64,000 nt of DNA from Podocnemis expansa (lineage: Eukaryota; Chordata; Testudines; Podocnemididae), in assembly GCA_007922195.1 (NCBI GenBank), contig ML682121.1, positions 2,691,382-2,755,381 of the forward strand, read 5' to 3'. Positions 44,901 through 56,400 of the stretch are shown piece after piece. How positions within the stretch are numbered: position 1 is the stretch's first letter; each line of letters begins with the position of its first letter. The translations under genes were made by a program, and so were the position numbers. Below the pieces are notes generated by a model. That model was not told the DNA's origin. It saw only the letters and a list, made by a program, of their open reading frames with translations, and did no database searches.

Positions 44901-47232
44901 CATGACGGAGGGGGCCTGGAGGCCAGTAAGATCAGCTTAAGGGCTTTCCCCATCTACATTGGATTAAGTCAACTAAATAAGATCAACTTAAGCATTAAGT
45001 TGACCTTAAGAGGTGGTGTTATTAAGTCAACTTAAGGAAGCGCTTAAGTCAACTTAATAAAAGCCCAGTGTAGCCACAGGAGTCTGTAGGTCGACGTAAC
45101 CTTCCTTAGGTTGACCTAAGGCTCCAGTGTAGATGTACCCTTTAATTGTAATATTACAAATGATTTATTGTTTGTATTAAGGTCACACCTAGGACCCCTG
45201 GACCAAGCCCTCAAAGTATAGCGCCTAGCACAAACACAGCAAAATCCCAAAGAGTTTAAAATATAGCACAGTAAGTGGGTTGAGGGAGGTTTCTGCTCCA
45301 TTGTACAAGATGTTAACTAAAATTTCAGTCGGCTATCCAGGTGGAAGTTAGACCCTTTAACCCTTTCTGAAGTGCACTGTGTGGAAACTAACAGGGTCCC
45401 CTCTACACTCGTGTAACTTGAGGTTCCCTCCACAGTAGTGACTTTAAGGGTAGGTGAAGCAGGCAGCTGCCTAGGGCCCTGAGCAGTAATGGGCCCCATC
45501 CTCAATTTGGTGGACAGAAATGAAAATATGCAAAAATATAGAAATTGTTCCCATCTAGCAGAGCCTGTAGGGCTGGAAGCCTCAGCACTTTTCAGTCTTG
45601 GCTCATAGAGGTAAACTATCATTAAGATCTGTGCTTCATCTGAATTGCAGATTTCACCTTTATCTGCCCATCATCTTCACAGTGACATGCTAAGAAGGCA
45701 GGAGCAAGCACAATAGCAGAAACTTTTCTAGTAGTTTCATACTTTAGTTCCTCAGTGTGGCCATTTATTCTGCCATTTTTAAATCCCACTTGTGAATTTT
45801 TTTCCTTTTCTTTTTTACCTGTTCTCCTTTTGCCTGTTCCTTTTCCTTTTCCTTCTGACAATTTTTCCTTTGGCTTTGGTTACCTCAGGTTACCAGGTAA
45901 GTCCATATAGGCTGCTGCATATAAATACAGTGCTGCCCTCAAGCAATCATTACAGCTGTGTGTGATGTCTGTGCTGTATGTCTTTCTTTTGGTATGTCTT
46001 TCTTTTTTAGCTTCTTTTGTGCTTACAATTTAATATTTTTGGGGGGGCCAGAGTTTTATAAACTTGAGTACTTCAAAGAATTTCATTGAAATTTGGTGTT
46101 TTTTGTTTATAGCTACAAACTAGAAACCTTTTCACTTATTCTTATTTATTATAATTATTTGTCTTAAACTTCTAGTGCTCATAAACCCAAGTCTATATGA
46201 AAAATTTGTAAGATTAGACTGCCAAAATTTTAAATGTAGTATTTTAGTTCTTTTTGAGCCACCATTAATATTACCATTTTTAATTGTTAATTAATGCACA
46301 TACTTTTTTTAAAACTTTTTCATTTTAACTTTGTAGTTCAGGATTAGCTCATTTATGTTAACTGAATGATGATCAACTTACAAGCTTCATGATGAAAAAC
46401 TTTTAAAAATATCATACCAAAGAATAATTTATGAGTTCCAGAGGGATAATCATGTTAGTCTTGTTCAGAAAAACAAACAAGGAGTCCTGGGGTGGGGGTG
46501 GGGGTGATTAGGGCTGCAGGGGGGGACTAGGGCCATGGGGAGGGCAGCAGTGGCGGCCTGTAGGGAGCCCTTTAGAGAAGCCCACAGTGGGCCTTTACCT
46601 AGGGCCCCCACTTGCCTAAATCTGCGTCTGTCACTCCATGGGAAGACGCTTGACAGCCCCAGCGTGTCTGAAGCTGACTCTTGACACTCTGATGGTCCCA
46701 GAACTGGGGAAGATCTTCACAGAGGTCTGATGCAGACTGTGGAATTTCTTCCCTGTGGGCTGAATGGGACTAGAGAGAAAGCTGGGGTTAGGTGAGACCG
46801 GAGTAGCAAGCACGTCATGCCAAATATCTACCTAGCATAAAGCTATCATTGGAAGCCCCAGCTGTTGTCTCTCAGCCTCCCCTCTTTTCTTCTGTCTCTG
46901 CCCTGCAATTCCTTCTGGTTGTTTTCAACTCCTTTATTTTTCCCCTACTGCAAGGAAGGTGTCTGATGTGGGGCTGGGCCCTGTGTGAGTGCATGTCCCT
47001 TCGGGGGGGGGGGGGGGTTGTCTTGCACTATTTGCAACAGATGGGACATGCACACCTCCTCCATCCTTCCCACTCCTGCTATCTCTGTTGCAGGTTTCCA
47101 ATAAGAGGAGGAGGCGACTGTGTGTATCTGATCAGTGAGGGCTGGTTTGGCAGCTCAAGGTGCAGCACATGGAGACGCTGGATCTGCAGCAAACTTGATA
47201 CCTATGAAATGAGGAAGAAATGCATAATGTAG
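38888..47232 (+). CDS. CLEC2D-like: L2: CLEC2D-like C-type lectin (four coding exons)
   Basis: Exons 38888-38978, 41954-42141, 43366-43469 and 47094-47232 join in phases 1,0,2 to give 173 residues. The protein has only seven cytoplasmic residues (MELDERK), a membrane helix rich in Ile/Leu, a stem, and a lectin-like domain with CCPEGWIGY, KCYYFS, RWIGL, WRWLNGT, GGGDCVYL and RWICSK. Potential N-glycosylation sites are NWT, NAS and NGT. Phases and the 104-nt middle exon match L1. The acceptor at 38841-38842 with an in-frame TAG at 38867-38869 makes 38888 the likely start, so an untranslated first exon should lie upstream. It runs head-to-head with L1 and convergently with R2. The CLEC2 family supplies NKR-P1 ligands; ligand function here is inferred. 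Confidence 0.87.
39250..39574. mobile_element. GC-rich repeat and MITE end
   Basis: From 39250 to 39475 the words 'agccagatctgacccc' and 'cacaagcagcaggtggctc' repeat, as in the other GC-rich cores. Two outward MITE ends follow, 'agtgtagacatacccttag' at about 39479 and 'agtgtagacataacc' at about 39560, with GTCGACTTAA words between. Exact boundaries are not resolved. Confidence 0.45.
40083..40231. repeat. Fold-back repeat, left arm, split by an LTR
   Basis: 'caaggaggctggtggcacttaaagactaacacatttatttatcacacgagcttttgtggga', then 'tcccactttgtcagatgctcgaag'. A matching right arm appears at about 41075-41155, after the solo LTR and about 400 bases of other DNA. Confidence 0.7.
40232..40672 (+). mobile_element. 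Solo LTR of an endogenous retrovirus
   Basis: A 441-base unit starting TGTAAGC and ending GGTAACA, flanked by a perfect 4-bp duplication ATCT (40228-40231 and 40673-40676). It contains AATAAAG near 40586, followed by a U5-like stretch. These are features of a retroviral LTR. No internal viral genes are present, so it is a solo LTR left by recombination. It lies in L2 intron 1 in the sense direction. Confidence 0.8.
41075..41160. repeat. Fold-back repeat, right arm
   Basis: 'cttctgatgaaataggattttgtcccacgaataaatttgttagtcttgtgccaccaggctccttgtttgttttt' mirrors the arm at 40130-40215. Confidence 0.7.
41954..42141 (+). CDS. L2 exon: stem and first part of the lectin domain
   Basis: 188 nt from cattttcag| to AAG|GTGAGT, phase 1 to 0. 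A proline-rich stem precedes CCPEGWIGYHGKCYYFS. NWT and NAS sequons and CSSLNASLVGIDSEQEK follow. Confidence 0.93.
42540..42905. repeat. GC-rich repeat in L2 intron
   Basis: 'agctccagtctgtctagctg' at the left and 'gtccagactggagaagtgctagg' at the right are partly inverted. The core is very GC-rich with CCCTGGC/GCCAGGG words. All long frames here, including a 239-residue minus frame at 42244-42963, come from this composition and lack any motif. Confidence 0.5.
43366..43469 (+). CDS. L2 exon: middle of the lectin domain
   Basis: 104 nt from ttttttag| to CG|GTGAGT, phase 0 to 2. It reads DFLLLFNIFLDRWIGLHRE, then WRWLNGTEFDL, with the full WxWxNGT motif. Confidence 0.93.
43500..44440. other. L2 intron, nothing recognised
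   Basis: A/T-rich intron DNA between the two last L2 exons with no identifiable repeat or frame. Confidence 0.4.
44445..44545. repeat. Fold-back repeat, single arm
   Basis: 'accagagtctggtggcaacttttaaagactaacaaatttatttatcacatgagattttgtgggagagaatccca'. Confidence 0.85.
44744..45140. mobile_element. MITE, GTCGACTTAA type
   Basis: Ends GGGTGTGTCTCCACTGG and, inverted, GGGTACATCTACACTGG. The interior is of 'aagtcaacttaa' words. Last L2 intron. Confidence 0.75.
45432..45968 (-). repeat. Dispersed repeat, copy B
   Basis: Reverse-complement match to 1-535. Both copies share the block order and ends but differ by many substitutions and small gaps. It lies in the last L2 intron, which does not correspond to the mirror position of copy A, so it is a dispersed repeat and not part of the proposed inverted duplication. 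Confidence 0.75.
47094..47232 (+). CDS. L2 last exon: end of the lectin domain
   Basis: 139 nt from tctgttgcag| to TAG. It reads FPIRGGGDCVYLISEGW, then CSTWRRWICSKLD and a short basic tail ending CIM. The closing WIC motif and paired cysteines are intact. Confidence 0.93.
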
Positions 47233-47261
47233 TCAAAAGTTTGAGACATGTGCTGTCAGCA

Positions 47262-47510
47262 CAATCTTCCAGGTGCAATTCAGCGGTGAGTAAGAACCTG
47301 CTGAATCACTCTGGAAGTCATCATAGCAACTCCAGCCCCAGAACCGGAGTTGCTGCAAGCTGACTGCATGGCATTTGTGGTCGACTTTCTCTAACATGTG
47401 GGAGCTAGTTAGAGAGACATCAGGAGATATGCAAGGTATTTTACACACTTTGTGTATCTCCCATCAGCTACCACTGAGAAACACAGCAAGTATAGACTAG
47501 GACTGAGTTC
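47262..47510. mobile_element. MITE remnant in the L2 3' region
   Basis: 'agcaactccagccccagaaccggagttgctgcaagctgac' and the end 'aagtatagactagg' place it with the copies at 8005-8287 and 48449-48655. It starts about 30 bases after the L2 stop, so the L2 3' untranslated region probably includes it. Confidence 0.6.
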
Positions 47511-47645
47511 AACGTTTTCATTAACAATCTTGATGATGGGCTAGATTTCACGCTCAGTAAGTTCGTGGATGACACCAAGCTGGGCAGAATGGTAGACACC
47601 TTGAAGGACAGAGATAGGATTCAGGGTGTTAACCTCCAGATGAGG
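47511..47645 (+). repeat. CR1 LINE fragment
   Basis: 'ttcattaacaatcttgatgatgggctagatttcacgctcagtaagttcgtggatgacaccaagctgggcagaa' is characteristic CR1 3'-region wording. Confidence 0.85.
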
Positions 47646-47649
47646 GATA

Positions 47650-48440
47650 AAGTAATTCTTTAGGCCAGGACACCCCATCTCATCCTAGGTATTCTTTGAC
47701 ACCCATACCTATCTATCAGAGTTGAGTTATCCAGTTACCAGAGAGAGGCTGATTAAGAGTTAATAACAAACTATTTATTCATAACAGTGAGGAACTGATT
47801 AACATAAACAGCAACAGGATAACAGATAGCCTACTGCACACCCAATGGTGCCTCCCAGGAGCTCAGCAAATCCACTTAACTATGTTTCTTCACCCTTACA
47901 GGGTGCAGTCATCTACCATCCAGGCGATGTTACCGGAAAAGCTGTCAGGATACCTAAGTAGTGTTAACATTCGCTCACAGAACCCTTGTGATGCTGTCTG
48001 GGTCTAGGGTACTGTTTATGATTATTTTTCATATTAATATTTCATATTTGCAATAATCCATATGTGCAATAATCCATATGTGATATGCCATGTTTGGCAT
48101 CAAAAGAAAGGCTGTAATCTGCTAGGAATGACTATATGATTTATAGGAGGTATAAAATTTGTATGAGCATCTAGGAATCCTATTTGTTTTATGCATGTTA
48201 CAAGTTGTTTGAGCTGAGGCAATCCCAGACTGGGCATCTGCAAACTATTGTCCTGTTAATGGCCCATCAGGAGGGGGCTCCCAGCTCCAGAGGGCCCAAG
48301 AGGAAACCTTCTTTGAAATGATGGTGTCATCTTAAGACACAACCTCGTCCTCTCTCTTAGAGCCAAGTATCTGACACATGAGACTCAATGAACCAGCGAA
48401 TATGCAAATAGAGTGGCTGTGAGGGAGAAATGGACTTTCT
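47650..48440. other. No gene seen
   Basis: Unassigned DNA, probably old repeat. There is no frame with a motif and no AATAAA in a convincing place for L2. Confidence 0.35.
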
Positions 48441-48448
48441 CCTTTCTG

Positions 48449-48655
48449 AGGGTATGCCTACACTGATGGTAGCAAAATTGTCACCATAAGTGCAATCTTC
48501 CAGGCATGATTCAGCAGTGAGGAGAAATCTGCTGAATTGCTCCAGAAGTCACCATAGCAACTCCAGCCCCAGAACTGGAGTTGCTGTAAGCTGACCTCAA
48601 AGGCATTTGCAGTCAGCTTTCCCTTATGTGCAATTCTCTACAAAAATGTTACACT
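48449..48655. mobile_element. MITE, 'ctggagttgctg' subfamily, right end lost
   Basis: Left end GGTATGCCTACACTGATGG, then 'agcaactccagccccagaactggagttgctgtaagctgacc'. The right end is missing or degraded. Confidence 0.6.
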
Positions 48656-48830
48656 TCTAGAAGAAATGCTAAGTGGTATCTGTTCTGGGGACAAAAGCAA
48701 TATGCCATCTTTATTGTAAATACAAAAAAAAAAATCTTTAAAAGCTGCTCTATTCACACACTTGCTCATGCCCAAGAATTCTGCAAGCTGCCATATAATA
48801 TAATTACATAGTGCTCAAGCTAGCATAAGA

Positions 48831-49665
48831 GTAGGGGTTAAAATAAATTCGAATGCTGTTCTGGGGTGCACTATTTTTAGGGGCTTAGCATCCCAGGACC
48901 CCTAAAAATAGAAAATGGAGACAAAACACTGGGTTCCGGGGCCCGCCATTTAAAAATAGCAGGCCCGAGAAAGCAGTGTTCTGGCTCCATTTTTTATTTT
49001 TAGTGGTCCCCACGCTGATCCCCGAAAAATAGCAGGCCCCAGAACAGGGTTCTGCCATGTTCTGGGAGGCAGGGGAGCTGCCCCACCCCAGGCAGAGGCT
49101 CCAGCCTGAGCCTGCTCTGACTGAGCAAGCTCAGAGCCTCCGAGTATGCTCAGAGCAGGCTCAAGCTGGAGCCTCAGTTTGGGCTGGGGCTGCTCCAGTG
49201 ACATGGTGGCCAGGTAAGGGAGTCCTGGGGGCGGCAGGGGAGTATTCTCCCCAGCACTTGAAATTAGGGGAGGTTTGGGGGGGCTCAATAATTTGGCATG
49301 ACACTGATACAAGCTGACAAGTGGGAGGGGGTGGGAAATTTGGGGGCTGTAGGGAGGATGTTAGGGAAACCCCTGTTTCTGGGACAGGTGAGCCAGCCTG
49401 GCAGGGAAAGGGCATGAGGGAGTGGGTCACCATGGGACAGCAGGGGAAGACTGCACGGTACAATGGGGGGTTGGGAAAGGGTTGGGTGACCAGCGGTGAG
49501 ATGGGGGCCAGGGGAAATAGCTGGTGGGGGGGGTAGGTGTGTGAGGAGCAGTAGCTGGTTTGGGGGACAGTAGCTAGAGTGTGTGAGGGGGGCCTGCACC
49601 ATCCTGAGGGGGCCCGCCCATTTAGGAGGGTTCTGGAGCCCACCAAATTATACTTTAACCCCTAC
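48831..49665. mobile_element. Non-autonomous element with GTAGGGGTTAAA ends
   Basis: The left end GTAGGGGTTAAAATA is inverted at the right as GTAGGGGTTAAAGTA. The interior is G-rich on the plus strand and leaves a 161-residue minus frame (49161-49646) open. That frame is proline-rich low-complexity and has no motif. The target duplication is unclear. Confidence 0.6.
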
Positions 49666-50081
49666 GTAAGGGCCAGATAAGCTGAGCATGAGGTGGGAGC
49701 CTGGCCACCATCTGCTTTCAGTCTAAGGCTCCTTAGTGATAACTCCAGAATGAACTCCAAGTTTCCATGATTTTTAGCCCATTTTTAGAGTCACTGGGAT
49801 TCTACAAGTCTGTTGGTCTGCTGCCGTTAGATTCGGTGTGGTAGGCAATCATCAGTCAGTTGCAGGCATGATCTTCCTCTTTACACTTTGTTTTATTCTT
49901 AGGGTGGATTTTCTTATCCTTTAGGTTTGATATCTGCTGGAGAATGGGCTGTGGCCTCTTATCTTAGAGGCCTTGCCAGATCAAAATGGATGTGGGCCAC
50001 ATGGTCAGTCTGGGTAATTGGTCAAACAGGTTTCCATTGTTCTGACCCAGTGTGGCCATTAACTTGTATTTCATCACAATA

Positions 50082-50679
50082 GCTATGTCTACACTGTTGG
50101 GGGGGGGGGCCTGGAAGTCGACTTAACAAGGTTGACTTTAAGACAACTTTGTTAAGTCGACTTCAGGGTATGTCTGCATAGACAGAGACCAGACATACCA
50201 AGGGTGCTCCTCCTCCTACTCCACCTCCTAGGCTGGATTGGGTACCCTGAGCCCAGTGGGCTCCAGGGGCCGATTCTGATGGCCTGATCCTGCTCCTGCC
50301 CTCTAAGGAGAAGCTGGGAGCTGGGTCCTGCTCCCAGCCCCTCTCTGCCAGGGCCAGCAAAGAGGGACTAGGAGCATGACCTGGCTCCCACCCCATCTTC
50401 ACTGGCAGTGGGGGCTTCCGGCCTTTGCCACCCCTGACAAGCGACAGGGGGCCAAATTTGCCCCCCCCCCTTATCAGGGCAGGAGGCTTCCCAGCCTGGT
50501 CAATTTCACAGGCGTGAAATTGACCAGGCTGAGGAGTGGATGGACTCCCAGCCTGGTCATTTTCACTTTTGTGAAATTGACCAGGTTGCGGAGCTGCCTG
50601 CCCGGGGTCAGGACTGGACATTACCCCTGGCTGCCTTGCAAGCAGCGCAGGACCTGACATCACCAATGTAGACATACCC
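50082..50679. mobile_element. Two adjoining MITE pieces with a GC-rich core
   Basis: The first piece starts GCTATGTCTACACTG at 50082 and contains GTCGACTTAA words. A second unit runs from GGGTATGTCTGCAT at about 50166 to AATGTAGACATACCC at 50679, with a GC-rich core ('agcctggtcaatttcac' and its inverse). A 180-residue minus frame here is a product of the core. Confidence 0.6.
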
Positions 50680-50689
50680 AATGATACTT

Positions 50690-52200
50690 CAACCCTCACA
50701 GCCACAAGAGCCCCCTTATTGCATCCACCTCAATGTATGCAGGGGGAGTAATCCTCAAAGGGGGGATATAAAAACAACAGCCAGTGGCCTCCACTTCAGG
50801 TCTCCTTGTCTTAGGTCTGCTTATAATGTCAGGAACTCTCAGAGAACTGAACAGAGGGAGAGTGGTCTCAGGCTGAAAGGAGATGTGTAACCAACATGTC
50901 TGAGAGGGAGATATCTCCTTAAGAAAGCCATTGGGGCTGGGTCATTGTTATTATTCAGATTTACCTTCTACATGCAGAAAGTTCTGGAAATAGGTGTGGT
51001 AGCTTTAGGCACCCTCCACAGGTTCCCAGCTGAAGGAGGCAGATGCTGTGACTGGAGGAGAAACTTGCAAGCACACAGCCAAGGCTGTTGCATTTTGAAA
51101 AGCCAGCTATGTGCTGTTTGAAGGAGGAGAAGGTGAGCCAAAAGCAGACAGCAGGCTGTTTTCCCCTAACTCAGCTGCATTTTGCAACAGGTTAGTGACA
51201 TTCTTAACTTTCCACCAGGTATGTCTAGAAGAATCAACTAGAGAGAAGGGACCACAGGGTGAGGAAAATAATTTCTCTTAACTGTAGACTTTAAATGTTG
51301 TTTGACTTCTGAGTCCAGCTGCTTGAATTGTTGTCTCAACTAGTATGAGGTACCAACAGTTCCTTATCATTGGCTCTTTCCCCATTATTACATTTATTTT
51401 TGTTATTCTCAGAGTTGTGTTTCCTTGCAACAAGGTTTTTTTTTTTATCTGTATGTAAACAAGGGTATATACAGGTAACTGAGTACCAAGTTTATCAATT
51501 AGCTGACTGGATAACTGATTCCAGCAAAGGAGGAAGAGTCTGCATGGATTTCAGCTAAAGAGTCTTACAAACAAAGGACAGGATAGCTTCTTCCTTCAAG
51601 CTCACTTTGTGAATAAAAACTATAACTGAAACTTGGGTGACCTGCACCTAAACTCTGGGAATTCTTTGAGTTTCTTCTCATATTGTTTCCATAGGGAGTG
51701 CCCTGTTTAGAGTTATTTTTTTTCTTGTTTATGTCAGTGAAAAAACAGCTATGAAGTTAACGTGTGTGGATTATAAAATAGTGATATTATGTTATATAAA
51801 TATTTTGGTTTTTATTGTAAGATTTATGAAACTAGTACTTGATGAAGTTCATTCCTTTTTGTTCTTATTAGTATTTGAATGCGAGGGAGGTAACTGAACA
51901 ATCTTTGCTAAATTCGCTTAGCTCTGAAATCTTCACTGTGACAATGCTCAGGCAGCATCTGTGTTTTCACCTCTGAGCATAACTGTTAAGCCAGTGATTA
52001 AAGTACAGAACCAAGCTGTGGGGAAAACCCCACTTTAGATCTCACCCTCCCACCTGAGGAGCAGGGATTTGAATGTAGGTAACCACTGGGCTCCCTCAGT
52101 CTTTCCTGTCTAAGGTGTTCCACTTTATATTAAGTAAATAGTTGTTAGTACGGGGGGATAGAGCCTGGGTGTCCTACCTGCATGACCTGGCCACCACTAA
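50690..52200. other. No gene seen
   Basis: Intergenic DNA between L2 and R2. The small frames have no recognisable motif. Confidence 0.4.
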
Positions 52201-52204
52201 AGAA

Positions 52205-52290
52205 AAAAAAACAAGGACTCGTGTGGCACTTTAAGACTAACAGATTTATTTTTCGCATGAGCTTTCATGGGGGATTTTCTCCAGTGGGCG
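52205..52290. repeat. Fold-back repeat, single arm
   Basis: 'acaaggactcgtgtggcactttaagactaacagatttatttttcgcatgagctttcatggggg'. Confidence 0.8.
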
Positions 52291-52951
52291 AAAAGTTCTG
52301 AGGGACGATTGCCTCTTTTCCTGTGGTCTCTTGCAAGAAGAAACGCGTTAGCCATTCAAGTCCAGAGGAGGGTTCACAGATGATAATCCCAAGCAGACAG
52401 AGTTGCTTCTCTCCGGCTTAGATTTAAGCCCTTCCAGGAGACCTTGGTGCCTATGACTAGAGACCTGCGCGGACACAAATGTATGGAACCGCATCCAATA
52501 CAGATGCGGATAACCAAGGATCTGCAGCGGATACCCATGGATCTGCAGGGCTCTACCTATGACATACTCCTTTCCAGGGCAACTAGCACTACCTGACATA
52601 GGTGGCTCTCAGCCTATGGTGCTAGCTTTTCTGGATCCCATTTTGAGGTGCCCCTTTCTCTCCATCCATTGTAGCGGGAACCTGGGTGCCAAACTCAGGC
52701 TTTGTGACTCTCAGGGGTCTTCCAGCCACCTAAAAGTTAGTCATAATACCTGGATCCCTTTGTGAATCTAACACTACAGGCCTTTCTGAGAGAGACCAAA
52801 TGACACTTAAATCTGCAAAAGTCACATTGGTGCTTTGCGCTAACAGCCCTTTCCTGTGTATTTGTACAACTTTAAATTTAAAAACTGTTCCTAAGTGTCA
52901 TCAGCATCTGCTCATAAATGATCCCCAGGACAGAAGACAGCCATATCTTCA

Positions 52952-53189
52952 CAGGGGTTTGCAACCTGTGGCTCTGGTTGGCTGCCACTAGAGAACCATG
53001 TGGGGGTCCACTTCTGGTTCAGGGCTTCCCCACCACCAGTCGGGGACCCTGCAGCAGTGGCTCTGGCCCAGGTCCCAACTCCCCCAACCCACCACCAGGA
53101 GGCTACACACATTGCAGCTCTCAAAACACTTGGTCATTGAAGCAATTTTTTTAAATGGCTCTTCTTATCTTTTGGGTTGGTGACCCCTG
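52952..53189. mobile_element. hAT-like element downstream of R2
   Basis: Ends CAGGGGTTTGCAACC and, inverted, CAGGGGTCACCAACC. Flanking 8-mers are TATCTTCA and TTTCATCA, an imperfect match. It begins 166 bases past the R2 stop, so it may fall in the R2 3' untranslated region. Confidence 0.65.
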
Positions 53190-53354
53190 TTTCATCAAAA
53201 CCAACCCAGTTCTTGAGAAACAAGTGCAGGGATCTCACTTGGAAAATGGGTTTTTCTGACCATTCAGAATTCTTTAACTTAAAAATAGCTTTTTTGGGTG
53301 GATGAGGATACTTTCTAATTTAGTTATACAAGCACAGAACATTGATGCAATTGG

Positions 53355-53475
53355 TTATTTCTGGGCAACTTTCTCACAAATCCATTTGGCTACATCTTTG
53401 CAGGTTTCAGAAAAAATGCGGTTTCTTTTGATCATGGCACAGCTGTCCTGTTCTGGCTTTTCTGTTATCTGGAAC
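53355..53475 (-). CDS. R2 last exon: end of the lectin domain
   Basis: 121 nt from cacag| to TAA at 53357-53355. It reads FQITEKPEQDSCAMIKRN, then IFSETCKDVAKWICEKV. Confidence 0.93.
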
Positions 53476-56400
53476 CTGTGGAACAAAAAAAGCAGAAGTC
53501 ACTGTGCATTTTTAGCAGCCAAAATCTTTAGCAACTCTCTTGATCAGCTGAGGGCCTTGTGTGTCTGCTATCCTCCTTGATCTGTGTCTTTCTCTAGAGC
53601 AACGCCTCACAAACTGGGGGAAAAAAATGGACAGGCTCAGTTCAGTTCTGAAAAACACTTGTTCACTGGCAAAATCCACCACCATGATTGGCCACACGGC
53701 TGGGGCTAACTAAATGGTGTTTTAAGGCTGCACCTAACTGGTTTCCAGGAACAGATACACAGTAGATGCTGGTGTATTTTTAAGACAAGGTTAAAAGTCT
53801 CAGCTGTGGGAAAATAGAACTATGGAAATGGTGCCACAACCCAGTGTCTAACCCTGCTTCTTCCCTGTTCCCTTTTTACTTCATACCTCGTCACCAGTGC
53901 CCTGGCTGCCTATGACTAGGCCCAAGTGCAAAATTCTATGTTAATTCACCATTGGGGTTGAAAATTTACCTATCAAAAGAAAAAGGAAATTCAGAGTATA
54001 CATTCATAGCCATCCCTGGAATGTGTGTGTTGGAGATGGGTCACTCATTACATGTTCAGACAACACGGCCAGGAGCGCACATGTAGTATCAAAACATTAG
54101 CAAGGTAGTCTAGCTCCTCAGGACGTGTCGATCATCTCCTCATGAAAAAGTGCCATATACAATTTTAGCAGAAAGATGCCATACTTTTCTTATTTGATAG
54201 GTGATCAATTATGTGCTCTTCATTAATTATGTAATCTCTCCTATGACAGTACCCTTAATTCTAAATATAGAGTGCAGAGTTAATATTGTACGCTAAGTTT
54301 AAAAGAAAATGGGGGGACAAAAAACCAAAAGAAGAGCCTGTGTGTGTCATATTGTGTACCATTGCGTAACATGCTGAGTGGTGTACACTTGGTGGGTGGG
54401 GCATGGGGAAACACTGCCACTTCCCTATCCCCATTTCCACCATGGAGTAGAGGTAAATGTGCTCAGCAGTAGAGGAAACCCTGACCCTACATTAGAGAGC
54501 ATATGCTGGACAGCTGCAGTGTAATTCATGCAGAGTAGCACTGCTAAGAGTTAACCAGGAGCCAACAGCTCAGTGTCCCTTTAGACAGACAGGGGTTCTG
54601 CTTAAATAAGTGTCTTTCCAGACAGCCCATTCTCCAAATGTTGTGTCTACGCTTAAGAATGCTAGTTCAAAGTAAGTTAGTTCAAATTAATTAATTCAAA
54701 CTAATTGTGATTAATTCAAACTAACTTAGTTTGAATTAGCATGTCCACGCTAGAAACCTAAATCAAACGAGCATGCCCATGCACACAATTTGCTAGTTCA
54801 GTTTAGGAGGGGGGCATCATGTGAAGTGTGGCAACATGGCACCCAAGAAGGGCCATGACCCCACCCAATCCATAAAAAGAGGAAGGCACCCTGGAGGAAG
54901 AAGGTCAAACTGCCATTAGATCGAGCTAATGGTTAGTTTGAACTAACACAGCTCCATTAGGTTAGTTCAAACTAATAAGTTTGAACTAAAGGCAGGTTTT
55001 ACAAGTTCAAACTAAGCTTTCTGTAGTTTGAACTATGGGAAAGCCAGTGTGGTCATGGACTAATTTAATTTGAATTAGGCCTCCTTAATTCAAACTAAAT
55101 TCCCAGTGTAGACATAGCCCAAACACACCCTGCCTGACCTTCCTTTACCCTGTATTCTTGCAATGGACAGGGGACTTGAGACTCTAGGCAGAGGACTCCG
55201 GCTGGTACTTAACTTCATTTGTGCTGTCACATAGCCCCTGCTCCCACCAGCACTTTAGAGCAATAACTTGGTGTTCCCTTTGTGCACCATGCAAACAACG
55301 CTTGGTTTCAAAGGCACGCCAGGAACCATGAACACTCACAGTGTTTCATCTAATGTGGAGCTGTCCACCCAGGTCCATTTCTTCTTTGGGAATGTAAAGC
55401 TGAGTCCAAGCCAAATCTGGTTCATATGTGGAATGTTCTGTATATAGCCCTGTAAGTAATAGGACAGAGGAGTCTGGGTGAATATAAGCTGCTATAATTC
55501 TCAGTTGTCTTTGCTTTCTTTGTAAATGAAGGAAGAGAACCTGCTACACAGCTCTGCAACTGATTTATACCCAATTTCTGCTCTTTCCCAATTTCACCCT
55601 CTTCCACTCTTCTACATATCGGTGATATTTTAATGTACCCTGGAATAGATTTTTCATAAGCCAAATGTCATACAAGTGGGAAGTCATCTTAAACTCTGTT
55701 TTGCTGCAAACCCACTGTATTACATAAGAACTAGTGGTGCTTATTTCTCCAGGAGTGGTTTAAGCCATTTTTATTTACCAGCTCCTCCTTGTCCTGAATC
55801 ACAAGCATTTGAGAGCCTTTTGCTAAGCAGTCCTCATAACTCTCATGCCAAGATATACTCTTCTCAGAGAGCCAATAGCACTTGTTCTTGCGTGGCAGCC
55901 AGTCAGTAGGGCACAGTTTGCACCCGCAGTCGTCTGGAAATAGACATTGGAAAAAGCAGTGTTACACAGGTCAGAAACCACACTGAGCTTCCTTGTGTTC
56001 TCAAGGAAAACTAGCTTTCAAACTAGAAATGATCTCATAGCCAAGACATTTCTTTTTATTCGTTATGTGACAGAAAATTGCACATGGAGGAATGGCTTAG
56101 GAGAGAGGTGCTTTGGCAGGGCTGGAATATGAATAGGAATTCATAAGATTGGACACACGTTCACATTTTACAGGATCAGCATCGCACAATGTTTCTCCTA
56201 CAGGGAGCACCAAACCTCTGAAAAGAGAGAGACAACAAAACCATCGCCTTCCCTGCTGAATCATTCATGGTGCAGTTGAAAGGTTGGGGGGGGGGAAGAG
56301 ATTCTCCTAGGAAGATCTGCCTTCCCAAGGTGTTCCCAGACAACTGAGAGCTTTGTGCACATCACACATGGGGGAAAAAAAAACACTTTACAAGAACAGT

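Noticed and set aside
49161..49646. 161-residue minus frame, proline-rich
   Set aside because: It is antisense to the G-rich body of the terminal-inverted element; low complexity only.
50163..50705. 180-residue minus frame
   Set aside because: Product of the GC-rich core of a MITE.
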